Below, piece by piece: positions 6,312-13,310 of a stretch of 15,219 bases of DNA. The notes under the pieces are model-generated. The model ran no database searches. It was not told where the DNA came from and worked only from the letters and a program-made list of their open reading frames with translations. Source of the stretch: Methanomassiliicoccales archaeon PtaB.Bin134 (GTDB lineage Archaea; Thermoplasmatota; Thermoplasmata; Methanomassiliicoccales; UBA472); assembly GCA_002067045.1 (NCBI GenBank), contig MVPZ01000107.1, forward strand, positions 1 to 15,219, given 5' to 3'. Made by a program: the position numbers and the translations under genes. Every line of letters begins with the position of its first letter. Within the stretch, counting starts at the first letter, position 1.

Positions 6312-7067
6312 TTAATTACTTTGCCTGAGGAGGCCGTCCACCGCCCTCAGCAGGTCAGGGAAGGTGGCCCTCTCCGCGGTCACCTGGACCGGCATCCCCA
6401 GGGAGAGCAGCGTGTCCCTGGTCGGAGGTCCGATGGCCGCGTTAATGGCCTTCCATCTGAAATCCGGGCCGAAGAGCTCTTCGGCCCTGGCCACCGTGAG
6501 CCTCGCGGACAGCGATGACGTGTGCAGTATTGCGTCCACCTTCCCGGAGCGCAGCTCCCGCAGTGCCCGGTCCAGGGAATCCCCGCGATCCTCCCTGAGG
6601 GAGTAAATGGGCACCTCCAGGAATTTCCGGAGGCCGAGCATTCCCCCACTCAGGACGTCATTGCCCTGGTCCGACCTGAACATGAGCACACCTCCCTCCC
6701 CTTGGGAGAGCAGGTCCAGCAGCCCTTCGGAGGTGTACTCGTCGGGCAGGCCGACCTTCCGAACACCGAGCCTCTTCAGGGCGTCGGCGGTGGGCGGACC
6801 GATGGCCACGAGCTCCGTGCCCTCGGGAACATCATCGATAAGGTCCGGGTCAGCCCGCGAAAGGGCCTTCACCGCGGTGACGCTGGCGAACACCAGGGAC
6901 GTGAAACGGCCCTGCCGCACGTCGTTCAGCAATGCGGGGAGCTCAGGTGGCTCTAGGTACTCCACCTCCACCACCGAGGCGCAGATGGCCTGGTGACCGG
7001 ACGCCTCCGCCAGGCGGCGCGACTCCTCCCAGCGGTCCCGGGGCCGCAGCACCAGCAGGGTGCTCAT
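6312..7067 (-). CDS. hemD: Uroporphyrinogen-III synthase
   Basis: This encodes 251 residues, the normal length for HemD, which inverts ring D and cyclises hydroxymethylbilane to uroporphyrinogen III in the cytoplasm. The family is poorly conserved, but the expected sites are present. They are LVFASVTAVKAL (58-69), VAIGPPTADAL (87-97) and RSDQG (131-135), then VPIYSL (152-157), ILHTSSLSAR (180-189) and AAIGPPTRDTL (210-220). Y155 may match the tyrosine noted near the active site in other HemD proteins. The ATG at 7067 overlaps the cobA stop as ATGA, and GGGTGA precedes it. Of the two HemD-like genes this one keeps the family pattern better, so it is the better candidate for the active synthase. 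Confidence 0.85.
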   Translation of the reverse strand: MSTLLVLRPRDRWEESRRLAEASGHQAICASVVEVEYLEPPELPALLNDVRQGRFTSLVFASVTAVKALSRADPDLIDDVPEGTELVAIGPPTADALKRLGVRKVGLPDEYTSEGLLDLLSQGEGGVLMFRSDQGNDVLSGGMLGLRKFLEVPIYSLREDRGDSLDRALRELRSGKVDAILHTSSLSARLTVARAEELFGPDFRWKAINAAIGPPTRDTLLSLGMPVQVTAERATFPDLLRAVDGLLRQSN

Positions 7068-7807
7068 CGCAGGTCACCCAGCAAGGAGGCCATCTCCACC
7101 ACCCGACCCACCACGATGACCGACGGGGCGCGCATCCCCTCTTGCCGGCATTCCTCGGCGGCCCGGGAGACCGTGGTGATCAGGGACCTCTGCGATGCGC
7201 TGGAGCCGTCCTGGACCACCGCCACCGGAGAGTCTGGGTCCAGCCCGCCCTCCATCAGCCGTTTCATGTTCCTGTCGATGTTGGACATGCCCATCATGAT
7301 CACCAATGTGCCCCCGCTCCGGGCCAGCGCCGCCCAGTCCAGCCATTCCCCCTCCTTGTGGTCGCCCTCGTGCCCGGTGATGATGGTGACGGACGAGGAT
7401 AGCGTGCGGTGGGTCACCGGCACTCCGGCCAGGGCCGGCACGGCTATGCTGGCGCTGACCCCGGGCACCACGTGCACCTCCACACCGTGACGGCGCAGGT
7501 GCTCGGCCTCCTCGCCCCCCCGGCCGAACAGGAAGGGGTCCCCGCCCTTCAGCCTGACCACCATGCTCCCCTGCTGGGCCTTTTCCAGCAGGATGCGGTT
7601 GATCTCCTCCTGTTCGGCCTTGTGGCCTCCGCCCCTCTTCCCCACGTCCAGCATCTCAGCATCGGGCGGGGCCTCCCGCAGCACCTTCTCCCCCACCAGT
7701 GAATCGTGTACCACCACCTCCGCGCTGCGCAGCAGCTCCAGTCCGCGCGCGGTCATCAGCCCGGGGTCCCCCGGACCCGCTCCCACCAGGTATACAACCC
7801 CGGCCAT
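7064..7807 (-). CDS. cobA: Uroporphyrinogen-III C-methyltransferase (SUMT)
   Basis: This encodes 247 residues, the typical size of stand-alone SUMT, which uses two SAM molecules to turn uroporphyrinogen III into precorrin-2. Family signatures include VGAGPGDPGLMT (8-19), VRLKGGDPFLFGRGGEE (84-100) and VPGVSASIAVPALAGVP (114-130). VTHR (131-134) and GTLVIMMGM (166-174) follow. The SAM-site 'YD' of strand 2 reads HD here (VVVHDSLV). The ATG at 7807 shares one base with the hemC stop (TGATG), which indicates translational coupling. An in-frame ATG at 7822 with GAGGAG just upstream would add five residues and cannot be excluded. This step commits the operon to sirohydrochlorin-derived cofactors (F430, cobalamin, siroheme) rather than the protoporphyrin route. 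Confidence 0.95.
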   Translation of the reverse strand: MAGVVYLVGAGPGDPGLMTARGLELLRSAEVVVHDSLVGEKVLREAPPDAEMLDVGKRGGGHKAEQEEINRILLEKAQQGSMVVRLKGGDPFLFGRGGEEAEHLRRHGVEVHVVPGVSASIAVPALAGVPVTHRTLSSSVTIITGHEGDHKEGEWLDWAALARSGGTLVIMMGMSNIDRNMKRLMEGGLDPDSPVAVVQDGSSASQRSLITTVSRAAEECRQEGMRAPSVIVVGRVVEMASLLGDLR

Positions 7808-8676
7808 CAGCTCCACCCCCATTGACTCCTCATATCCTCGGCCACCTTCAGCACGTCCTGCGCCCCTCGCAATCTGGCCTCGTACCGCTTGGCCCATGAA
7901 CCGTCCGGGGAGAGCCAGAGGCAGCGCAGCATGATCCCCTGGCCGTCCGGAGAGGCCCAAATGCCCAGGGGGACCTGGCAGCTGGCCCCCAGCTCCAGCA
8001 TCACCCCTCTCTCCACATCCACGCATCTCCGCGTTGGCAGATGGTCCAGATGGGCGATGGCCCCGGCGCGTTCATCGCCCTCGCGGCAGACCAGCGCTAT
8101 GGCCCCCTGCCCCGCCGGAGGCACCCAGACCCCAGGGTCCAGAGCATGTCGGGGAACGTTCTCCCCCAGCCTCTCCAGCCCGGCATCCGCCAGCACTATG
8201 GCGTGGTAGTCCCCCCTGCGCCATCGGTTCAGGCGGGTGGTGATGTTCCCGCGCAGCTCGGCCACCTCCAGGTCCGGCCGGAGATGCTTCAGCAGGGCCT
8301 TGCGGCGCACGCTGGAGGTCCCCACCACCGCCCCTGGCGGCAATGCGGACAGATCGGCCCTGGACACCAGCACGTCCCCGGAGGGACCCCGGGGAAGCAC
8401 CGCCACCAGCCTGGTCCCCGGCGTGAGCGCGGAAGGCATGTCCTTCAGGGAGTTCACCGCCAGGTCTATCTCCCCGGAGAGCAGCCTCTGGTCCAGCTCC
8501 TTGGTGAAAACACCGTACCCGCCCATGGCCTCCAGGGGGGTGCAGCGGTCCCGGTCCCCGCAGGTGGTGATGACCTTGATCTCCGGGGAAAGGTCCTCCG
8601 GAAGGCCCCCGAGGGCCTCCAGGGCCAGATCGGCCTGGACCATGGCCAGGCGGCTCCCCCTGGTTCCCAGGATCAA
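7807..8676 (-). CDS. hemC: Hydroxymethylbilane synthase (porphobilinogen deaminase), TTG start
   Basis: This encodes 289 residues. HemC polymerises four porphobilinogen units on a covalently attached dipyrromethane cofactor. The cofactor cysteine is C233 in GASCQVPLG, the catalytic aspartate is D79 in NSLKDMP, and the substrate-binding motifs are GTRGSRLAM (4-12), GTSSVRRKALL (119-129) and LRGNITTRL (141-149). PPAGQGAIAL (186-195) is also typical. The usual V-H-S before the catalytic K-D is V-N-S here. No ATG fits the N-terminus. The TTG at 8676-8674 overlaps the hemL stop as TTGA and has GGAGG seven bases upstream. It gives a protein beginning exactly where the family begins. The open frame continues upstream inside hemL, but that part is a shadow. 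Confidence 0.95.
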   Translation of the reverse strand: MILGTRGSRLAMVQADLALEALGGLPEDLSPEIKVITTCGDRDRCTPLEAMGGYGVFTKELDQRLLSGEIDLAVNSLKDMPSALTPGTRLVAVLPRGPSGDVLVSRADLSALPPGAVVGTSSVRRKALLKHLRPDLEVAELRGNITTRLNRWRRGDYHAIVLADAGLERLGENVPRHALDPGVWVPPAGQGAIALVCREGDERAGAIAHLDHLPTRRCVDVERGVMLELGASCQVPLGIWASPDGQGIMLRCLWLSPDGSWAKRYEARLRGAQDVLKVAEDMRSQWGWS

Positions 8677-9953
8677 GCCATCCCCTCCAGGGCCTCTGAG
8701 AACGCCTGCGCGAGCATGCCCATCTCCCGGTCCCCGTGGGCCAGCGAAAGGAAGCAGGTCTCGAACTGGGAGGGGGGCATGCTCACCCCCAGCTCCAGCA
8801 TGCTCCGGTAGAAGGACATGTACCTGGACCGGTCGCATTCCAGGACCTCCCTGGCGTTGCTCAGCGGCCCCCTGCCGAAGAAGACCTGGAACATGGACCC
8901 CTGGCCCTGCACCTGGGCCTCGATCCCCAGCCGGGTTATGTCCCCGGAAAGGCGGCCGCGCAGCCGTTCGCCCCGGAGGTTGAGGTCCTGCAGGCCCTCC
9001 GACTCCAGGACCTCCAGGGTCGCCAGCCCCGCGCTCAGGCTCATAGGGTTGCCGCTGTACGTTCCGGCCTGGTACACCCTGCCCAGCGGGGAGATGTGGG
9101 ACATGATCTCCCTGGAGCCGCCGAAGGCGCCCATGGGCATGCCCCCGCCCAGCACCTTGCCCAGCACGGTCAGGTCCGGGCGAACGCCATAGAGCTCCTG
9201 GGCCCCTCCCAGGGAGAGTCGGAATCCGGTGATGACCTCGTCGAATATGAGCAATGAACCGTGAGAATCGGCCAGGCGGCGCACCTCCGCGAGGTACCCG
9301 GGGGAGGGCGGGACGGGGCCCACGTTCCCCAGCATGGGCTCCAGTATGATCGCGGCCACCTGACCCTTGTTGGCCCTCAGCGCCCCCTCCATCTGATCCG
9401 GGTCGTTGTAATCGACCACCAGAGTATGGGCGGCCACCTCCTCCAGCACCCCTGCGGAATCCGGGGAGCCGTGGGTCAGCGCCCCTGAGCCGGAGCGCAC
9501 CAGCACGGCGTCGTGCGCACCGTGGAAGCCGCCGTCCACCTTTATGACCTTCTTGCGGCCGGTGCACCCGCGGGCCAGGCGCAGCGCGTGCATGGTGGCC
9601 TCGGTGCCGCTGCTCACGAAGCGCATCATCTCCATGCTCGGGAGGTGACCACGGACCTTCTCGGCCAGCAACACCTCCTTCTCGTGCGGTGCGCCGTACA
9701 GGGTGCCCAGGGCGGCCTGCTCCCGAAGAACGCTGACGATGGCCGGATGGGCATGTCCCAGTATCAACGGGCCGTAGCCCAGCACCAGGTCGACATATTC
9801 ACGGCCGTCGACGTCGACCACCATGGCCCCCCGCCCCTGTTCGATGTACAGGGGGAAGGGCTTCACCGCGCGCACCGGGGAGGACACCCCGCCGGGCATG
9901 AGGTCGACCGCCCTTGAGTATAGCTTCCTTGAGCGTTCGGTCAGTTCACTCAC
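8673..9953 (-). CDS. hemL: Glutamate-1-semialdehyde 2,1-aminomutase, GTG start
   Basis: This encodes 426 residues, full length for this PLP enzyme, which converts glutamate-1-semialdehyde to 5-aminolevulinate as the second C5-pathway step. PLP lysine is K266 in TVLGKVLGGG, and the PLP-ring aspartate is D238 in IFDEVITGFR. The phosphate-binding SSGTEAT is at 114-120, GGFHGAHD at 141-148 and QAGTYSGNP at 295-303. The N-terminus MPGGVSSPVRA (19-29) is typical of GSAM and separates it from other class III aminotransferases. The start is a GTG at 9953, overlapping the end of hemB by eight bases. The stop overlaps the hemC TTG start. It sits between hemB and hemC, as in many archaeal haem-precursor operons. 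Confidence 0.97.
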   Translation of the reverse strand: MSELTERSRKLYSRAVDLMPGGVSSPVRAVKPFPLYIEQGRGAMVVDVDGREYVDLVLGYGPLILGHAHPAIVSVLREQAALGTLYGAPHEKEVLLAEKVRGHLPSMEMMRFVSSGTEATMHALRLARGCTGRKKVIKVDGGFHGAHDAVLVRSGSGALTHGSPDSAGVLEEVAAHTLVVDYNDPDQMEGALRANKGQVAAIILEPMLGNVGPVPPSPGYLAEVRRLADSHGSLLIFDEVITGFRLSLGGAQELYGVRPDLTVLGKVLGGGMPMGAFGGSREIMSHISPLGRVYQAGTYSGNPMSLSAGLATLEVLESEGLQDLNLRGERLRGRLSGDITRLGIEAQVQGQGSMFQVFFGRGPLSNAREVLECDRSRYMSFYRSMLELGVSMPPSQFETCFLSLAHGDREMGMLAQAFSEALEGMA

Positions 9954-10899
9954 CTCGGAGAACGTTGGCGATGTCGGCGGCGAAGTATGATATGATGAGG
10001 TCCGCCCCCGCCCTGCGTATGCATTGCAGCGATTCCATGATGCCCGCCTTGAGGTCCAGGGCCCCCTGCGCCGCGGCGCACATGATCATGGCGTACTCGC
10101 CGCTCACCTGATAGGCGCAGATGGGCAGGTCGAACTCCTGATGGGCCCGGAATATCACGTCCAGGTAGGGCAGGGCAGGCTTGACCATCAGGATGTCCGC
10201 CCCCTCCTGCGCATCCGCCCTAAGCTCCCGGAAGGCCTGCCGGGCGTTGCCTGGGTCCATCTGGTGGGAGCGGCGGTCGCCATGCGATGGGCAGCTGCCA
10301 ACCATGTCCCGGAAGGGACCGTAGAAGCATGAGGCGAACTTGGCCGAATAGGCCATTATCCCCGTGTCGATGAACCCTTCAGCGTCCAGGGCCTTCCGTA
10401 TGGCCGCCACCTGCCCGTCCATCATGCCCGAGGGGGCCACCATATCCGCCCCGGCCCGGGCATGGGAGACGGCTATCCTTCCATATAGCTCCAGGGTGGG
10501 GTCGTTGAGCACCATGCCGCCCTCCAGCACCCCGCAGTGTCCGTGGTCGGTGTACTCGCAAAGGCACAGGTCGGTGATGACCGGAAGGTCGCAGGCATCC
10601 TTGACCTTCCGGACCGCCCTCTGCACCACCCCCTGGGGGTTCCAGGCCTCCGAACCCGTGGGACCCTTTCTGCAAGGCACCCCGAACAGCAGCACCGCGC
10701 CAAGTCCGAGCTCGGCCAGGCGAACGCATTCATCGGCCACCTCGTCCAGGGGCAGCGCGAACTGCCCGGGAAGGGTGGACACCTCCCTCCGTTCACTGAT
10801 GTTCTCGTCCACGAACACCGGTTGGATCAGCTGTCCGGGCCGCAGGGAGGTCTCCCTGAGCATGTTGCGCATCTGCGGCGTGGTCCTAAGCCTTCTCAT
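9946..10899 (-). CDS. hemB: Porphobilinogen synthase (5-aminolevulinate dehydratase)
   Basis: This encodes 317 residues, close to the family norm. The enzyme condenses two 5-aminolevulinate molecules to porphobilinogen. The Schiff-base lysines are K187 (AYSAKFAS) and K240 (LMVKPALPY). The zinc-type site C112-x-C114-x7-C122 is present in LCLCEYTDHGHCG, so this is a zinc-dependent form. Other motifs are RLRTTPQMRNM near the N-terminus, FYGPFRD (192-198) and YQVSGEYAMI (263-272). The frame extends upstream inside hemA, but the protein starts naturally at ATG 10899, directly after AGGAAAGG. This gives a 14-base overlap with the hemA 3' end. Confidence 0.97.
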   Translation of the reverse strand: MRRLRTTPQMRNMLRETSLRPGQLIQPVFVDENISERREVSTLPGQFALPLDEVADECVRLAELGLGAVLLFGVPCRKGPTGSEAWNPQGVVQRAVRKVKDACDLPVITDLCLCEYTDHGHCGVLEGGMVLNDPTLELYGRIAVSHARAGADMVAPSGMMDGQVAAIRKALDAEGFIDTGIMAYSAKFASCFYGPFRDMVGSCPSHGDRRSHQMDPGNARQAFRELRADAQEGADILMVKPALPYLDVIFRAHQEFDLPICAYQVSGEYAMIMCAAAQGALDLKAGIMESLQCIRRAGADLIISYFAADIANVLRGE

Positions 10900-12175
10900 C
10901 CTTTCCTGCGGGTACGTCCTGCACCACCTCCAATGCGAATATCTCCTTGGTACTGCGCAGCAGTCCACCATCACCCTGCCTGCTGGCGATCTTGACCGCG
11001 GCTGTGGGATCGGCCAGGAAGCGGCTCATCAGGGATGAGGCCAGAGCCTCCAGCACCTCCTCGGCGGATTCCCCTGCCTTCAGCCGGTTCAGGGCCTTGC
11101 CCACCTCCCGGGCCTTCATGCCCTCGTACTTGATGTAGACCAGCCGGAGGATCTCCGCGGCCCTCATCTCGTCCAACCGGCGGGAGAGCAGGTCCAGCTC
11201 GTCCTTTACCACCCGTTCGGCGTTGAAGACCTCCATCCTGCGCCTCTCCAGGTTCTCCCTGGCCACCTCGTTCAAGGCCGACAGGTCGCAGAGTTGCACT
11301 CCCGGTATGGAGCGCACGGCCTGGTCCACGTTGCGCGGGAAGGAGACGTCGATTATGAACATGCCCCGACCCGAACGTCGCTCCATGGCCGGGGATATCT
11401 CCTTGAGTCCCAGGATGTTGTGGGTGGCCGAGGTGGCGCAGAGAACCACGTCGGCCTTGACCAGATAGTCATGGAGATGCTCGAAGCGCACCGCCTTCCC
11501 GTCCAGCGACCAGGCCAGCTCCACCGCCCGTGCATAGGTGCGGTTGGAGACGAAGACCGCCTCCGGCCCCTTCCCGGCCAGATGCTTGGCGATCAGGGAG
11601 GCCATCTGTCCGGCCCCCACCACCAGGACGGTCTTGCCCTTCAGGTCCCCCATGCGGGATTCGGCCAGGTCCACCGCGGCCGAGCCGATCGATACATTGC
11701 CCTTGTTCACCCGGGTCTCGGTTCGCACCCTCTTTCCGGTGTTGAGGGCTTTGCGGAACACCTCGCCCATCAGCGGACCGCAGCACCCCTCGCGGCAGGA
11801 GAGCTCGAAGGCCTCCTTTACCTGGGACTGGATCTGGTCCTCACCCACGATCATGGATTCCAGCCCCGAGGCCACCCGCAGGAGATGATGCAGGGTCTCC
11901 TTTCCAGCCATGTACCGGACCAGACTGCCCTGGGCCTCGTAGGGGAGAAGCGATGCCACAAGGCCCTCCAGCCCCTCGCGTGCCGCCTCCCTTTCCCGGG
12001 ACACCAGGTAGAACTCCACCCGGTTGCAGGTCTTGAGCACCGCGCACTCCTCCACCCCTGGGCGGTCGCGCATCTCCTGAAGAATGGCCGCGGCGTCCAT
12101 CTGCCCCAGCCGCCCCAGGTCCTGGATGCAGGAGTCCTTGTGGGTGATGTGCGCGCTGAGCAAAGGGCAGGTCAT
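10886..12175 (-). CDS. hemA: Glutamyl-tRNA reductase
   Basis: This encodes 429 residues, the full three-domain length. The enzyme reduces glutamyl-tRNA(Glu) to glutamate-1-semialdehyde with NADPH and is the usual control point of the C5 pathway. The catalytic cysteine is C50 in LKTCNRVEFY. Substrate-domain motifs are ASGLESMIVGEDQI (102-115) and NKGNVSIGSAAVDLA (157-171). The NADPH Rossmann motif is VVGAGQMA (185-192), and FVSNRTYARA (208-217) follows. IIDVSFPRNVD (274-284) is typical. A helical dimerisation domain fills about 305-429. The ATG at 12175 overlaps the upstream stop as ATGA and has GGAGG seven bases before it, so the nine-residue upstream extension is rejected. Confidence 0.97.
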   Translation of the reverse strand: MTCPLLSAHITHKDSCIQDLGRLGQMDAAAILQEMRDRPGVEECAVLKTCNRVEFYLVSREREAAREGLEGLVASLLPYEAQGSLVRYMAGKETLHHLLRVASGLESMIVGEDQIQSQVKEAFELSCREGCCGPLMGEVFRKALNTGKRVRTETRVNKGNVSIGSAAVDLAESRMGDLKGKTVLVVGAGQMASLIAKHLAGKGPEAVFVSNRTYARAVELAWSLDGKAVRFEHLHDYLVKADVVLCATSATHNILGLKEISPAMERRSGRGMFIIDVSFPRNVDQAVRSIPGVQLCDLSALNEVARENLERRRMEVFNAERVVKDELDLLSRRLDEMRAAEILRLVYIKYEGMKAREVGKALNRLKAGESAEEVLEALASSLMSRFLADPTAAVKIASRQGDGGLLRSTKEIFALEVVQDVPAGKDEKA

Positions 12176-12756
12176 TTGACCGCCTCCTTGGCGATCTCCC
12201 ATGCCTCGTCTTGATCGCGGGCCAATGCCTCCCAGACGTGCCTGTTCTCCAGCATACGCCGGATACGCCCCTCCCTATCAGCTGGATCGGGGAATGTCTC
12301 CCTCAGCTCCTCCCTCAGCCTCTCGCTGAGGTCCACCATGTCCTCGATGGAAGCGGACAGATCCCTCTCCAGCAGCAGACGGATGTACCTGGACATGCCA
12401 GGGCTACGACCCAGTGTGGACACTGCGATGGTGTAATTGCGTTTCTCCACCACCGAGGGAATGAGGAAATCACCTGGGCGGTCGGACCTGTTGCATGGCT
12501 TTCCCTGGACCCTTGCGCGTTCGAATATGACATCGTCGGTCGAGGTGTCTCCGGTGGCGGCCACCACGAGGTCCGTCCCGCCGATCAGGTGAAGGTTATC
12601 GAGGACCTCCCCTCTGATGAAGCGGATGCCTGCAGGGACCTCGCACGGCTGCCGGTCCACGATAACGACATCGGCCTCCTTGAAGAGGTACAAGGCCTTG
12701 CGCATGCCCACTAGCCCGGCGCCGAAGACCACCGCCTTCCTCCCTCTGAGATCCAT
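12172..12756 (-). CDS. sirC: Precorrin-2 dehydrogenase (sirohydrochlorin-forming; SirC/CysG N-terminal family)
   Basis: This encodes 194 residues. The N-terminal Rossmann domain has the NAD motif VVFGAGLVGMRKAL (9-22) and continues with DLVVAATGD (62-70). NRSD (89-92) supplies D92, matching the aspartate important for dehydrogenation in CysG and Met8p. FLIPSVVEKRNYTIAVST (97-114) and GRSPGMSRYIR (116-126) are also typical. The C-terminal helical part matches stand-alone family members; no methyltransferase domain is attached. It oxidises precorrin-2 to sirohydrochlorin, linking CobA to the nickel chelatase CfbA encoded divergently. Iron-chelatase activity is possible in the family but not required here. 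The canonical GGGxVA is GAGLVG. It is the first gene of the eight-gene operon; no good Shine-Dalgarno precedes the ATG at 12756. Confidence 0.88.
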   Translation of the reverse strand: MDLRGRKAVVFGAGLVGMRKALYLFKEADVVIVDRQPCEVPAGIRFIRGEVLDNLHLIGGTDLVVAATGDTSTDDVIFERARVQGKPCNRSDRPGDFLIPSVVEKRNYTIAVSTLGRSPGMSRYIRLLLERDLSASIEDMVDLSERLREELRETFPDPADREGRIRRMLENRHVWEALARDQDEAWEIAKEAVK

Positions 12757-12918
12757 GAACAGGGGTAACAGCTAGACCACTCGGACCCCCACATATCTTA
12801 GCGTAATAAAAATGCTTCTATTTTTAATATGAATAACATTCATATAATTAATGTTATTTTTAGATTTAATAGTAATATTTATCAAGTCCTTGGAATATCG
12901 GCATGCAAGGTGGTTCTG
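12757..12918. promoter_or_regulatory. Divergent promoter region between tetrapyrrole operon and F430 operon
   Basis: This is a 162-base, strongly AT-rich non-coding stretch between sirC and cfbA. On the plus strand TAATATTTAT (12873-12882) is a TATA-like box about 37 bases before the cfbA ATG, and AAGGTGG at 12907-12913 is its ribosome binding site. On the minus strand candidate TATA-like sequences lie at 12829-12819, 12813-12805 and 12800-12792; none is clearly best. Transcription of both arms must begin here, which would allow joint control of sirohydrochlorin supply and nickel insertion. Confidence 0.7.
12832..12858. promoter_or_regulatory. 9-9-9 inverted repeat (candidate operator) in the divergent promoter
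   Basis: AATAACATT (12832-12840) and its exact reverse complement AATGTTATT (12850-12858) flank a nine-base spacer. The repeat lies between the likely promoters of the two arms, upstream of the cfbA TATA-like box. Its symmetry and centre-to-centre distance of 18 bases fit a dimeric regulator. The AT-rich context makes chance palindromes more likely, so this remains a candidate. Confidence 0.4.
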
Positions 12919-13308
12919 ATGAAGAACGGAGTATTGGTAGTGGGACATGGAAGCAAGATGGAGCACAACATGGGACTGGTGGTCAGCATGGCCAAGAGAC
13001 TTCAGGAGAAGGGCGAGTTCGGACCGGTGGAGGCCGCGTTCATGCAGCTGAACGATCCGGACATACCCACTGGGCTGGCCAACGTGGCCGCCAGGGGCGC
13101 GGACATTATCTACGTGGTGCCCTGCTTCCTGGCCACGGGCATACACACCACCGAGGACATCCCGGGCGTGTTGGGATTCTCCAAGGGGCAGCGCTCCGGA
13201 AAGGTCAAGGCGGGAGGGCGCACCGTGGAGGTCCGCTACTGCCAGCCAATGGGTGACGACGCCCGCCTGGCGGAGATACTGGCCGACCGGGTCAAGGCCG
13301 AGATGTGA
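12919..13308 (+). CDS. cfbA: Sirohydrochlorin nickel/cobalt chelatase
   Basis: This encodes 129 residues, the length of the small archaeal CbiX(S)/CfbA chelatases, which work as homodimers. Metal-site histidines are H10 in VVGHGSK and H76 in GIHTTEDIP. QLNDPDIPTGL (43-53) and IIYVVPCFLATG (63-74) are strongly typical. CfbA inserts Ni2+ into sirohydrochlorin in F430 synthesis and can also insert Co2+ for cobalamin. The linkage to cfbE and cfbD makes the nickel role the main one here. The frame runs upstream into the AT-rich region. The ATG at 12919 is chosen because it gives the family N-terminus (MKNGVLVVGHGS) and has AAGGTGG five bases upstream. It is the first gene of the plus-strand operon, with cfbE two bases after its stop. 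Confidence 0.94.
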   Translation: MKNGVLVVGHGSKMEHNMGLVVSMAKRLQEKGEFGPVEAAFMQLNDPDIPTGLANVAARGADIIYVVPCFLATGIHTTEDIPGVLGFSKGQRSGKVKAGGRTVEVRYCQPMGDDARLAEILADRVKAEM

Positions 13309-13310
13309 AC

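Noticed and set aside
7808..8026. Longer N-terminus for CobA
   Set aside because: The extra residues come from the hemC 3' end read out of frame. SUMT proteins begin directly at the VYLVGAGPGDPGL strand. Only the five-residue extension to 7822 remains possible.
8677..9567. Apparent N-terminal extension of HemC through hemL
   Set aside because: It lies entirely inside hemL in another frame and has no recognisable domain. The HemC family N-terminus matches the TTG start at 8676.
12829..12918. N-terminal extension of CfbA into the AT-rich region (Asn/Ile-rich)
   Set aside because: It would cover the promoter and inverted repeat, is absent from the CfbA family, and the ATG at 12919 has a proper ribosome binding site.
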